DNA of 21,234 nucleotides, taken from IMG/VR virus record IMGVR_UViG_3300004461_000622, positions 1 to 21,234 of that record. One strand, given 5' to 3'. Source of the DNA: a virus. The notes below the pieces were generated by a model, which searched no databases, was not told the DNA's origin, and saw nothing but the letters and a program-made list of their open reading frames with translations. Positions within the stretch are counted from its first letter, which is position 1; each line of letters begins with the position of its first letter. Positions 13,608 through 21,234 of the stretch are shown in pieces. The position numbers and the translations under genes were made by a program.

Positions 13608-14126
13608 ATGGCAATAGCACTTTTTATTACAAGAAACGATATTATAAAGAATACACCATTACAGGGTGCAATTGATGCAGATGCTCTATTGCCGTTTGTA
13701 AGTGTTTCTCAAATTAAGTATCTTAAGAATCTTTTAGGAACAGTCCTTTATGATTTTATAGATGCACAAATCTTAGCAGGTACATTTGATAACTTAAGTA
13801 TTTACTACCAAGATTTAATGACTGACCACATTAAACCATGTTTGATTTGGCACGCATGTGCTGAATATATTCCGTTTAGTTCTGTTCAATTCAAATCTAA
13901 TGGAGCAGTTAAACAACAAAGTGAGCAAGGTGTTGCACCATCAAAGTCTGAATTAGATTATTTATTAGCTAAAGCAAATGAAAATGCTAACTACTATGAT
14001 TTAAGATTACAAAACTATTTGATTGCATATTCAAACAACATCCCACAATATTTACAATCAGTTGGTAATCAAACACAGATTTACCCTGATATGACAAACC
14101 AATATTTCGGAGGAATACAATTATAA
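13608..14126 (+). CDS. head-tail connector protein (DUF6712-like)
   Basis: The 172-residue product opens with ALFITRNDIIKNTPLQGAID, followed by a helical bundle (IKYLKNLLGTVLYDFIDAQI), then LMTDHIKPCLIWHACAEYIPF, and a late helix (SELDYLLAKANENANYYDLR) and NYLIAYSNNIPQYL. I associate this pattern with the DUF6712 group, an adaptor-like fold found next to portals in Bacteroidota phages. Connectors extend the portal ring and receive the tail. Placement directly after the portal (two-base gap) and before a tail-completion-like gene supports this. Confidence 0.72.
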   Translation: MAIALFITRNDIIKNTPLQGAIDADALLPFVSVSQIKYLKNLLGTVLYDFIDAQILAGTFDNLSIYYQDLMTDHIKPCLIWHACAEYIPFSSVQFKSNGAVKQQSEQGVAPSKSELDYLLAKANENANYYDLRLQNYLIAYSNNIPQYLQSVGNQTQIYPDMTNQYFGGIQL

Positions 14127-14129
14127 ACT

Positions 14130-15026
14130 ATGGCGTATCCATTAACACACGAAGCAAATCAACAAATTGTTCATAATACCGGTACAAACTATTCATTATA
14201 TTACAATGTATTGAATTATTTCAAAACCATTATGAATAATCATCCATCTATTTTGCAAGTATCACAAGGTGATATTTTTGAGGTGGATAATATTGCTTTT
14301 CCTACATATCCAGTAGGTAATATCAACATTACTAATTCTAAATTTTCAACATCAACAACTGATTTTAATATTTCAATCATAGTTGCTGACAAAGTTAAAA
14401 ATAAGAACAACGAATCAGAGGGAGCAACAAACAAACAAATTGTTCCTTTTTATGGTGTGGATGATATGGTTGATATACATGCTAACACACTTGCCATTTT
14501 AAATGACTTAACGGCATATACGCAAAGAGGAGTAGCTGGTTTTGAAATAAACGGAGAAATTGAGTGTACTCCATTTGGGGATAGATTTAATAATGGACTA
14601 GCTGGGTGGCAAGCAGAGTTTACTCTAACCACTCACAATGATAAAAATCGTTGTCTTTTTTTTTTAGTTAATCCAAGTGGTAGTGGGTATATTATTCAAA
14701 ATTGTGCAACACAAGATTATTATAAAGCAGTTTTAACCGAAAGCGGAAGTATAGGACAAATATTTGCAAGTAGATATCAGCCAAACTTTGGACGTGGATA
14801 TGTTGACCTTACTACTTATTTAGGTTTACAATGTTATACTATTGTGGATACATTTACTGGTGAAAACGATTATGATTTCGTAAATTTACCAATTTTGTAT
14901 ATACCACATGCTGACTTTGGAACTTGTGATTATTGTAGTTTATGGATAAGTCCTCAAAAATGGGGAACATCGCCGGCACAATGGGAAGGATATTGGGGAG
15001 AGATTCGAAAATGGCAATATGTTTAA
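14130..15026 (+). CDS. tail-completion/neck-like protein with an extra C-terminal domain
   Basis: The 298-residue product seems built of two parts. Residues 1-178 look like a Bacteroidota phage neck or tail-completion protein, ending in LAGWQAEFTLTTHNDKNRC, where such proteins usually finish. A T10 tract codes the next residues (L176-F-F-L179), and a further 119 residues follow, with Cys-rich, aromatic repeats (IIQNCATQDYYKAVL, DFGTCDYCSLW) that I cannot place but that look like an adhesin-like add-on. Both shifted frames stop within a few codons of the tract, so a short product is easy to make. The start lies three bases after the connector stop. Part 1 probably fits the connector ring; the role of part 2 is unknown. 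Confidence 0.6.
   Translation: MAYPLTHEANQQIVHNTGTNYSLYYNVLNYFKTIMNNHPSILQVSQGDIFEVDNIAFPTYPVGNINITNSKFSTSTTDFNISIIVADKVKNKNNESEGATNKQIVPFYGVDDMVDIHANTLAILNDLTAYTQRGVAGFEINGEIECTPFGDRFNNGLAGWQAEFTLTTHNDKNRCLFFLVNPSGSGYIIQNCATQDYYKAVLTESGSIGQIFASRYQPNFGRGYVDLTTYLGLQCYTIVDTFTGENDYDFVNLPILYIPHADFGTCDYCSLWISPQKWGTSPAQWEGYWGEIRKWQYV
14656..14665 (+). promoter_or_regulatory. T10 slippery tract with in-phase T TTT TTA
   Basis: T14660 with TTT (14661-14663) and TTA (14664-14666) is a zero-frame U UUU UUA heptamer, the same heptamer used by HIV-1 gag-pol. A -1 slip reads AGT then TAA (14669-14671), giving a 180-residue product. Loss of one U gives an immediate TAG. Staying in frame gives the 298-residue protein. 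Confidence 0.5.
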
Positions 15027-15045
15027 AAGTAAAAATTAAAAATAA

Positions 15046-16437
15046 ATGGGAAGTTTAAATAATTTATATATTTCACAGAGTTATCAAGGTTTATTAACCT
15101 TTTCAACTAATTCTGGCTCCACCTCTACACTAACTCAAATTAGCGATGGTACTGGACAAGGTTTGGGTTTATACTTAAACAATTCAGGAAGTGCATCATT
15201 GAACTCTAATATGTATATTGGTGGCAACTTAACTGTAAGTGGTGCATTTGATATTGAAGGAGCAGTAGTGATTAGAGATAATGTTTTTGTAACAGGGTCT
15301 ATCTATTCATCGGCCGATATATCTTCATCTAGAATGTTAGCAGGAGAAATGACTGCATCAAATATGACGATTGCAGGAACTTTGAATGTATATAAGATAA
15401 ACACTACCATTGAAAGTAGTTCTGTCATATTCTCGTCTGGGTCTAATATTTTAGGAGATTCTATTTTAGATACACAAACACTCAACGGAACAATTATAAT
15501 GTCAGGAAGCAGTTCTTTGACAGGTTCTATGGGTATTACAGGTAACTTAAATGTATTAGGTGATATCAGTTCATCAACATTAAGTGGAGTAGGTAATGTA
15601 ACAAATTATTCTGCATCAGTTCAAACAAAATTTAATTCAACTAATAATGCAACTGCGTCTTTATTTACATCTGCATCTTTAGGTTTAACAACTGCAAGTG
15701 TAAGTATAAACGTATTAACATTTACTAAAGGAGATGGTACACAATTTAATTTAGCAGTACAACCAATATCATTTAATAGTGGGTCATATCTTTTAACTGC
15801 ATCGTTTAACGCATATACACAATCTGCAAATAGTAGATTATCAAATTTAGAATTAACTTCTCAAAGTATAAATGTTTATACTGCAAGTATGAATTTATAT
15901 ACTGCAAGTAACGATACAAAGTGGAATACATTACAAATCGTAACACAATCATTGAATGCATTCACTGCATCTCAAAATAATTTGAATGTTACATTTGCAA
16001 CAACTGGAAGCAATAGATTTTTAGGAGACCAATTTATAACAGGTGCTGTATTCATTTCAGGAAGTGCAGCAAATGATTTTAATGTAATTGGTGGTTCAAT
16101 ATTTAGCGGCAGTGTAAGAGGACAAGTATTTCCATTAACAATTACATCTCAAACGGCTAGTTTAGATGCAAGTTTAGGTAATTTCTTTACATTAACTTTA
16201 GCATCTGGAAGTTCAACAAGATTAACAGCAACAAATATAAATCCAGGTGAAACAATTGGATTAAGAATAACTCAACCAAATGGTGGATACGGAACATTAA
16301 CTACTGATGGAACTATAAGATTCCCTCAATCATTCCCATATTACCCAACTCCATCAGGAAGTGCAGTTGATATAATTTCTTTTCAATCATATGATACATC
16401 TGTTTTATACGGAGTAGCAGTTAATACTATGAGATAA
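15046..16437 (+). CDS. second repetitive tail fibre-like protein (463 aa)
   Basis: The N-terminus (about 1-90) is a β-rich segment with LYLNNSGSASLNSNMYIGGN then NLTVSGAFDIEGAVV repeats typical of phage structural fibres. A Ser/Thr/Asn-rich middle carries a single TFTKGDG unit and SLN-type helical repeats. A C-terminal domain of about 105 residues (from near GQVFPLTITSQTASLDAS) is homologous to that of the 734-residue protein at 6374. The shared ends and repeats suggest gene duplication with divergence of the N-terminus, so the two may attach at different places or form a mixed fibre. It precedes the adhesin gene by a few bases. Confidence 0.72.
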   Translation: MGSLNNLYISQSYQGLLTFSTNSGSTSTLTQISDGTGQGLGLYLNNSGSASLNSNMYIGGNLTVSGAFDIEGAVVIRDNVFVTGSIYSSADISSSRMLAGEMTASNMTIAGTLNVYKINTTIESSSVIFSSGSNILGDSILDTQTLNGTIIMSGSSSLTGSMGITGNLNVLGDISSSTLSGVGNVTNYSASVQTKFNSTNNATASLFTSASLGLTTASVSINVLTFTKGDGTQFNLAVQPISFNSGSYLLTASFNAYTQSANSRLSNLELTSQSINVYTASMNLYTASNDTKWNTLQIVTQSLNAFTASQNNLNVTFATTGSNRFLGDQFITGAVFISGSAANDFNVIGGSIFSGSVRGQVFPLTITSQTASLDASLGNFFTLTLASGSSTRLTATNINPGETIGLRITQPNGGYGTLTTDGTIRFPQSFPYYPTPSGSAVDIISFQSYDTSVLYGVAVNTMR

Positions 16438-16440
16438 TTT

Positions 16441-18192
16441 ATGTATATACCTTTAACATACTTTTCATCACAAGGAAGTTGCATTACTGCAACAACAACT
16501 TCAATAACAGGTAGTGGTTTAATTACTACTGGTAGTTTTATATCAGGTGGTTTTATTTGGCAATATTATAAATTTGAAAATATTGCTGATGTTAATAATG
16601 GTGTTAGTTCTTCATTTACTGCATCATTCAACATAGTAAGTGGCTCTACTTCTCAAGCAAAACTTTTAATAGTAGGTGGCGGAGGTGGTGGTGGATTTAC
16701 TTCATGTTGGCAATTGGGAGATTGTGGACAACAAGCAGGAGCAGGGGGTGGTGCAGGAGGTGTTGTTTATTATGATAATTTTCCATTAGCATCAGGAAGT
16801 TATGAAATTTCTGTTGGTTCTACTGGCGTTAATTCAACTTGTCAAAGTGGATATGATAGAGTAATTGTAGGAACTATTCCATGGCTTGCTACTAGCGGTA
16901 GTGTCTCTTATATTAAATTACCAAATAATGAAATTTATACACCATTTACATCTTCATATATAATTGCAAAAGGTGGAGGTTCAGGTGCACAAATGGGAGT
17001 TGGAACTGGTGGATTATCATTCGGTGGAAGAAGTGGTGGAAGTGGTGGTGGAGCAGCTGCTTATAATAATACTTATACTGGTTTTCCTTCTAATGCAAAT
17101 GGATTGGGTGGTTTAAATAGTGCAAATCAAGGAAATACAGGTGGTGCTGCAACTGGTTCGGGTGGTGCAGCTGCAGCAGGTGGTGGAGGTGCTGGAGGAA
17201 ATGCACCTGATAATAATCATACTATACCAGGCATACCTGGAAATGGTCTTACATTTAATTTAACAGGTACTCCTACATTAGTTGGACAGGGTGGATATGG
17301 AACTTATTCTTATACAAAAGTTTCAGGAAGTACAGGATATGGTGCCGGCGGAAGTGGTGGTATTGGTGGTTGGTATAGTTCTCAACCTTGTCCAGACCAA
17401 GGACAAAATGGTGTTGTAATTATTGCATATCCTATTTGTTCTTCTAAATTTGCTTGTACAAACTTTGCAATAACAGGGTCAGGTGGGCCTATTAGTTGGA
17501 CTGAATGTTCATATGGTAGATATGTAACTCAAACTGCTTATATAGGATATAATTACGGATTTACTGCATGTTTAACTACATGGTCAGGAAGTAATGTTCC
17601 ATATCAATTAGAAGGTGCAATCATAACATCAAGTGTAGTTGGAAATTGTAGTTCAGCATTTACATCATCTACAAGTTGTAGTTGTGAATCATATTATTAT
17701 TCTCCAAATGGTACACAAACATTAACATGGGCATATTGTGATTCAACATTACTTCGTTCACAAAGTATATCTACTGGAACTTATAAATGTACAAACCCTG
17801 CAGTACCTGGACAAGGTATAACAGGTGCAGGAAGTACAATTACTTTTTTAGGTATTTGTGCAACAGGAAGTTGTTCAGGTCAAACTACAACAACAACTAC
17901 GACTACAACAACAACAACTACGACTACAACAACTACTACAACTGCAAAACCACCAACAACTTACGCAACATGTAGTTGTAGGTCTTATTTATTTAAAGCA
18001 GGGCCTGAACCTACTAATACTGCAACAGGAATTATGTATTGCGGCAGTGCAACTTCTGGTAGTTTTGTTTTAACTTCTGGAAGTAGTGCAACAATTTGCG
18101 TAGTATCATCATCAGCTAATTATTTTGGATTAACAGGTGGTGAGTCTACAATAACTTTTTTAGGAACATGTACAACTTCAAGCTGCGCATAA
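16441..18192 (+). CDS. glycine-rich adhesin with Cys-rich repeats and a polythreonine linker
   Basis: The N-terminal two-thirds contains a Gly-rich domain (LLIVGGGGGGGF, many GGG and GGAAAAGGGG tracts) ending near NGVVIIAYPI, the hallmark of phage tail-fibre glycine-rich tip domains that bind receptors. Then come Cys-rich repeats: a CTNFAITGSG part, a CSCESYYYSPNG domain and, after a 20-Thr linker (residues 482-501), a CSCRSYLFKAG domain. The last two are homologous, each ending with ITFLG(T/I)C and a CS/CA finish. This looks like a receptor-binding tip plus modular decoration. It lies four bases after the fibre gene and one base before the next gene. Confidence 0.72.
   Translation: MYIPLTYFSSQGSCITATTTSITGSGLITTGSFISGGFIWQYYKFENIADVNNGVSSSFTASFNIVSGSTSQAKLLIVGGGGGGGFTSCWQLGDCGQQAGAGGGAGGVVYYDNFPLASGSYEISVGSTGVNSTCQSGYDRVIVGTIPWLATSGSVSYIKLPNNEIYTPFTSSYIIAKGGGSGAQMGVGTGGLSFGGRSGGSGGGAAAYNNTYTGFPSNANGLGGLNSANQGNTGGAATGSGGAAAAGGGGAGGNAPDNNHTIPGIPGNGLTFNLTGTPTLVGQGGYGTYSYTKVSGSTGYGAGGSGGIGGWYSSQPCPDQGQNGVVIIAYPICSSKFACTNFAITGSGGPISWTECSYGRYVTQTAYIGYNYGFTACLTTWSGSNVPYQLEGAIITSSVVGNCSSAFTSSTSCSCESYYYSPNGTQTLTWAYCDSTLLRSQSISTGTYKCTNPAVPGQGITGAGSTITFLGICATGSCSGQTTTTTTTTTTTTTTTTTTTTAKPPTTYATCSCRSYLFKAGPEPTNTATGIMYCGSATSGSFVLTSGSSATICVVSSSANYFGLTGGESTITFLGTCTTSSCA
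17884..17943 (+). repeat. ACN trinucleotide repeat encoding a 20-Thr linker
   Basis: Twenty consecutive Thr codons, mostly ACA and ACT with a recurring ACG. An 18-base unit (ACAACAACAACTACGACT) occurs at 17887-17904 and 17908-17925. Changes by whole triplets would keep the frame, so the linker could vary in length between related phages. Confidence 0.85.
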
Positions 18193-18193
18193 T

Positions 18194-18577
18194 ATGGCAA
18201 CATTACAAGATATAGCAAAACAGATTAGTTCTCTTGCACAATTAAATTTGCAAAGAAAACCAACTCGTGCAATTGATACAGGCAATTTACTTAAAACAGT
18301 TGCAAGTTATAATACTCCTGCAAGAATGATAAATGAGGTTACAACTGCAGATAATTATTCATTTGAAGTTGTATTAGATTATGCACCACCAGGAGCAGAA
18401 TATGGTAAATATGTAAACGATGGTACATATAAAATGCTAGCAAGACCTTTTGCTACAAATGCAATGGAAGACCCAACCGTCTTATCAATGTTAGACCAAT
18501 ACTACGAAGATGTTGTTGACAAATTAGTTGTTGGAAATATATCCAAAGAATTGGATAAGATGGAAGCTGAATACTAG
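18194..18577 (+). CDS. HK97 gp10-like neck/tail protein
   Basis: The 127-residue product is helical at both ends with a short strand core. Residues 85-112 read PGAEYGKYVNDGTYKMLARP then FATNAMEDP, matching the 'Y..yve.GT....arPF..pA' motif of HK97 gp10-like tail or neck proteins. The family helps join the head-tail interface or ends the tail tube. The gene starts one base after the adhesin stop and precedes the large tail proteins. The assignment is by motif memory. Confidence 0.65.
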   Translation: MATLQDIAKQISSLAQLNLQRKPTRAIDTGNLLKTVASYNTPARMINEVTTADNYSFEVVLDYAPPGAEYGKYVNDGTYKMLARPFATNAMEDPTVLSMLDQYYEDVVDKLVVGNISKELDKMEAEY

Positions 18578-18627
18578 CATCAATAACAATCCAAAAATGA
18601 TGTGTTATACTATAAAGGATTATATAC
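18578..18627 (+). promoter_or_regulatory. gap with a weak late-promoter-like sequence
   Basis: TAACAAT (18584-18590) and GTGTTAT (18602-18608) resemble the two boxes of the late motif, and the sequence after the second box (ACTATAAAGGAT) is close to copy A. The spacer is 11 bases, not 14, and the first box has a mismatch, so I rate it weak. The ATG of the next gene at 18628 is 19 bases beyond. Confidence 0.25.
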
Positions 18628-19794
18628 ATGTCATTATCAATCACTCAAACTCCTGCAGTCGTATCATTGGCACAATCGCCAATCATTTTTACAGTCTCAG
18701 AAAGTAATGCACAATTAAGAACATCAGCATCATTTCAATATGTTGGTGAATTATATTATTGGCAAGGAGGCCCAGCTGCATCTTCATCAGTAGCAAATTA
18801 TACAATCAACAAATATAAAAACACATCAAATGTTGGTATATTTGATTTGAATAGAATTATCAACTCAACCCTTACAGATTATCTTCAAGCAAATCCATCG
18901 AATGTGGAATACTTTGCAGTTGATTTCTATACACAATATCTTTCGGGTGTATCTTATATAACAGGCTCTCATGTTCGTTCTGCAACATATAAAGCATTAG
19001 ATGGTTATGGTATTTTCCAAGAACCAATCGGACAGGCAGTTTATAGTAAAACACCACATTGGCCATTGATGACCGATGGGCCTGTAACTCAAAGTTGTTT
19101 TACAACTAATTATGGTTTAGCAGGAGTATATGGTGGTGATGCAGGAACAACACAACCGACAAAAGTAGTTTATACAGGTAATACAGGAACAGGTGATTAT
19201 ACATTAACTTCAAATGTATCATCTTCAGGACAAGTACAACAATATCCAATCGGCCCTTCAGAAGCAGGGTTTCCAATTTCAGCAGTAGGTTTAACATATT
19301 TTAAAACACAAGCTTATAATGGTGCAACTCCATTAGGAACAGCTATTACTTATGAAGTAGATTGTTTACAAAAATATCCTAATGTAAGAATCAAATGGAA
19401 AAATAGATTTGGTCAATTTGATTACTTTAACTTTTATATGGTTAATAAACAATCATTCCAAACCGAAAAGAAAACATATCAACCACAATTAGGAACATGG
19501 GAAGGTAGTTCATTGTCTTATCAAGATTATGATTCAGGTATATTAAATTATATTTCTGATTCCAAACAAGCTATTCAAGTAAATTCATTTTGGATTCCTG
19601 AAACTTATAATGATATTCTAAAACAATTATTAGTATCTGATGAAATATATTGGGTTTATAATGAAGCAACTAATAGTGTTAGACCATTAACTATTGCTAC
19701 ATCTAATATTTTATTTAAAACAGGAGTTGTAGATAAATTAATTCAATATCAATTTGATTTCAATTTTGGACAGGCCTATAAACTTATCATATAA
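18628..19794 (+). CDS. tail structural protein (388 aa)
   Basis: The 388-residue product is β-rich with alternating Ser/Thr and aromatic strands. The pattern IKWKNRFGQFDYFNFYMVNK (about 255-274) and the following segment VNSFWIPETYNDILKQLLVS are typical of a Bacteroidota phage tail family I recall as a minor tail or baseplate-associated protein. It is coupled through a TAATG junction to the next gene, another tail or hub-like protein. It may link the tail tip to fibres. No enzymatic motif is visible, so a structural role is the safe reading. Confidence 0.6.
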   Translation: MSLSITQTPAVVSLAQSPIIFTVSESNAQLRTSASFQYVGELYYWQGGPAASSSVANYTINKYKNTSNVGIFDLNRIINSTLTDYLQANPSNVEYFAVDFYTQYLSGVSYITGSHVRSATYKALDGYGIFQEPIGQAVYSKTPHWPLMTDGPVTQSCFTTNYGLAGVYGGDAGTTQPTKVVYTGNTGTGDYTLTSNVSSSGQVQQYPIGPSEAGFPISAVGLTYFKTQAYNGATPLGTAITYEVDCLQKYPNVRIKWKNRFGQFDYFNFYMVNKQSFQTEKKTYQPQLGTWEGSSLSYQDYDSGILNYISDSKQAIQVNSFWIPETYNDILKQLLVSDEIYWVYNEATNSVRPLTIATSNILFKTGVVDKLIQYQFDFNFGQAYKLII

Positions 19795-21234
19795 TGGGTA
19801 TAATTTCTACGCAAGGTTTTGTATTTCGTTTATTAGCAGGAGATTCACCACAAACACAATTAGACTTATTCAAAGACGAAGATATTAAATTATCTAATAA
19901 TGTTACAGGTCTTTTTGATGTTGGTATTTTACCGGCTGATTTTACTCGTCAAATTACTGTTCCAGGAACAAAAGTAAATAATGCATTTTTTGAACATTGT
20001 TATGATATCAGTATTAAAAATCCATTTGTGTTTGCAACGAATATTAAAGTTCCTTGCTATTTTGACTTTGGTGGATTTTATTTATCAAATGGGTATTTAC
20101 AACTTAATAAAGTAAATGTCATTGCTAATAAATTTATTGAAAGTTATGAGATAACAATCTTTGGTGCTTTATCATCATTCGGTAGAGATACTAATAGATT
20201 ATACTTAACAGATTTAAATTCATTAGCACAATATAATCATACATCATCTTTACAAAATATTACAAGTAGTTGGGAAGGTAATTTATTTGGTGGTAAAATA
20301 GTTTATCCATTGGCAGAATATGGTCAGCAAATAAGTTATACACCAGAAGAAACTCAGTTTGGTATAGATTCACCTTATGGTGGATTATGTGTGCAAGATT
20401 TTAAACCTTCAATTAGAGTTAAGACAGTTCTTGATGCAATATTTCAAGAAGCAGGATATACATACTCATCTTCATTTTTTGCACAAGCTTGGATTGATGA
20501 TGTTTATATGGTTTGTAATACTGCATTAAAGTATCCTGAATATGCAGCAGTTGACCCTGAGACATTTGGTTTATTTAAAATAGGGTCAATATCAGGTAGT
20601 GGAATGACAAGTGTGACTATGTCAGCAAGTACTGATTTACAAGTACCTTGGTTTAATGTTTTAACAAATCCAGGTGGACAATTTGACCCAGCAACAGGTA
20701 CACTTAATACTCAATATGGTACTGGACTTAGAGGTACAATAAATCTTAATTTTAATATAAGTTCATCTTATTCACAAATTCCTGTTTTTGCATTACGAAT
20801 TAAAGATGATACAGGTGCAACAATATCAAATCAAAGACTAGGAGTTATTAACACTTATTTAGAAAATGTTAGATTATATAATAACGGCCCTACTAGGCCA
20901 CAAACAATAGAAGCATCTCAACAATTTAACTCTGGATATTTACCATCAGGTAGTTATAAATTTTATTTAGAATATGAAAATTATAATAGTACAGGGCCCG
21001 TTCAAGTTGTATTAGACCCAAACAATACTGTCAAATCTTATTTAGAAGTAACTAAAGCAACATCAATTGGTGATGGATTAGTATTAGATATACCTTCTAA
21101 TATGCCATTTGGTACATCAGGTATTAAACAGATTGATTTTATATTAGGATTACAGAAAAAGTTTAATTTAGTAATTTATCCAAATAATACTAAACCAAAT
21201 GAATTTATAATTGAAACATTTAATAATTGGTATA
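19794..21234 (+). CDS. tail hub/baseplate-like protein (3' truncated by window)
   Basis: The ATG at 19794 shares a base with the previous TAA. The frame stays open for 480 codons to the window edge, so the gene continues outside. The start (residues 1-60) contains DLFKDEDIKLSNNVTGLFD and ILPADFTRQITVPGT, followed by NPFVFATNIKVPCYFDFGG, a pattern of Bacteroidota phage tail-hub proteins. Later come IRVKTVLDAIFQEAGY and, near the edge, IDFILGLQKKFNLVIYPNN then FIIETFNNWY. These match the N-terminal and middle part of a long baseplate or tail-tip protein that may carry an enzyme at the far end. The ending is not in view. The family link is from memory. Confidence 0.65.
   Translation, partial: MGIISTQGFVFRLLAGDSPQTQLDLFKDEDIKLSNNVTGLFDVGILPADFTRQITVPGTKVNNAFFEHCYDISIKNPFVFATNIKVPCYFDFGGFYLSNGYLQLNKVNVIANKFIESYEITIFGALSSFGRDTNRLYLTDLNSLAQYNHTSSLQNITSSWEGNLFGGKIVYPLAEYGQQISYTPEETQFGIDSPYGGLCVQDFKPSIRVKTVLDAIFQEAGYTYSSSFFAQAWIDDVYMVCNTALKYPEYAAVDPETFGLFKIGSISGSGMTSVTMSASTDLQVPWFNVLTNPGGQFDPATGTLNTQYGTGLRGTINLNFNISSSYSQIPVFALRIKDDTGATISNQRLGVINTYLENVRLYNNGPTRPQTIEASQQFNSGYLPSGSYKFYLEYENYNSTGPVQVVLDPNNTVKSYLEVTKATSIGDGLVLDIPSNMPFGTSGIKQIDFILGLQKKFNLVIYPNNTKPNEFIIETFNNWY

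Noticed and set aside
1-21234. tRNA genes, CRISPR arrays and insertion sequences
   Set aside because: No cloverleaf, no spaced repeat array and no transposase or terminal repeats were seen by inspection.

Overview
The window is part of the late region of a tailed double-stranded DNA phage. Every gene I can support lies on the + strand, densely packed with ATGA or TAATG junctions and short overlaps. The sequence is AT-rich. Start codons are preceded by A-rich leaders rather than clear Shine-Dalgarno boxes, and two candidate promoters fit the Bacteroidota -33 TTTG / -7 TAnnTTTG pattern. The large terminase, capsid, connector and tail proteins also look like those of Bacteroidota phages, so I infer a Bacteroidota host. 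Tail-tube-like and tail-completion-like proteins suggest a long-tailed virion.

Layout. 1-355: the end of one gene, a small hypothetical gene and a terminator. 356-890: about 530 bases with no convincing gene but with G-runs, a direct repeat, a long inverted repeat and a terminator-like hairpin. 980-3618: a free-standing HNH endonuclease with its own candidate promoter, then a run of small genes including a sigma-factor-like protein (2327-2893) and a zinc-ribbon-like protein. 3661-5110: probable small and clear large terminase subunits. 5079-6050: a coiled-coil protein and a probable tail assembly chaperone with a -1 frameshift extension that a simple ORF list misses. 6090-9324: a CCxG small virion protein, a repetitive fibre protein and a LamG-like lectin. 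9388-11823: scaffold-like protein, major capsid protein and tail-tube-like protein. 11940-15026: a small protein, portal, connector and tail-completion-like protein. 15046-18192: a second repetitive fibre protein and a glycine-rich adhesin with a polythreonine linker. 18194-21234: a gp10-like protein and two tail or baseplate proteins, the last cut off by the window edge.

The most interesting signals lie between and beneath the genes. (1) A two-box motif, TAACGAT-N14-(A/T)TGTTAT, occurs three times with identical spacing, each time just upstream of a virion gene block and once directly after a terminator. I infer phage late promoters, perhaps read by the phage's own sigma-like protein. (2) A T9 tract in the chaperone gene is an in-phase T TTT TTT slippery heptamer. 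The -1 frame behind it stays open for 88 codons and looks like a real tail-protein domain. (3) A T10 tract in the tail-completion-like gene contains an in-phase T TTT TTA heptamer, and either shifted frame stops at once, which would give a short and a long product. (4) By eye I find no GATC anywhere in 21 kb although GATA, GATG, GATT, AATC and CATC are abundant, suggesting strong selection by a GATC-cutting host defence.

All readings come from inspection only; no database search was run.
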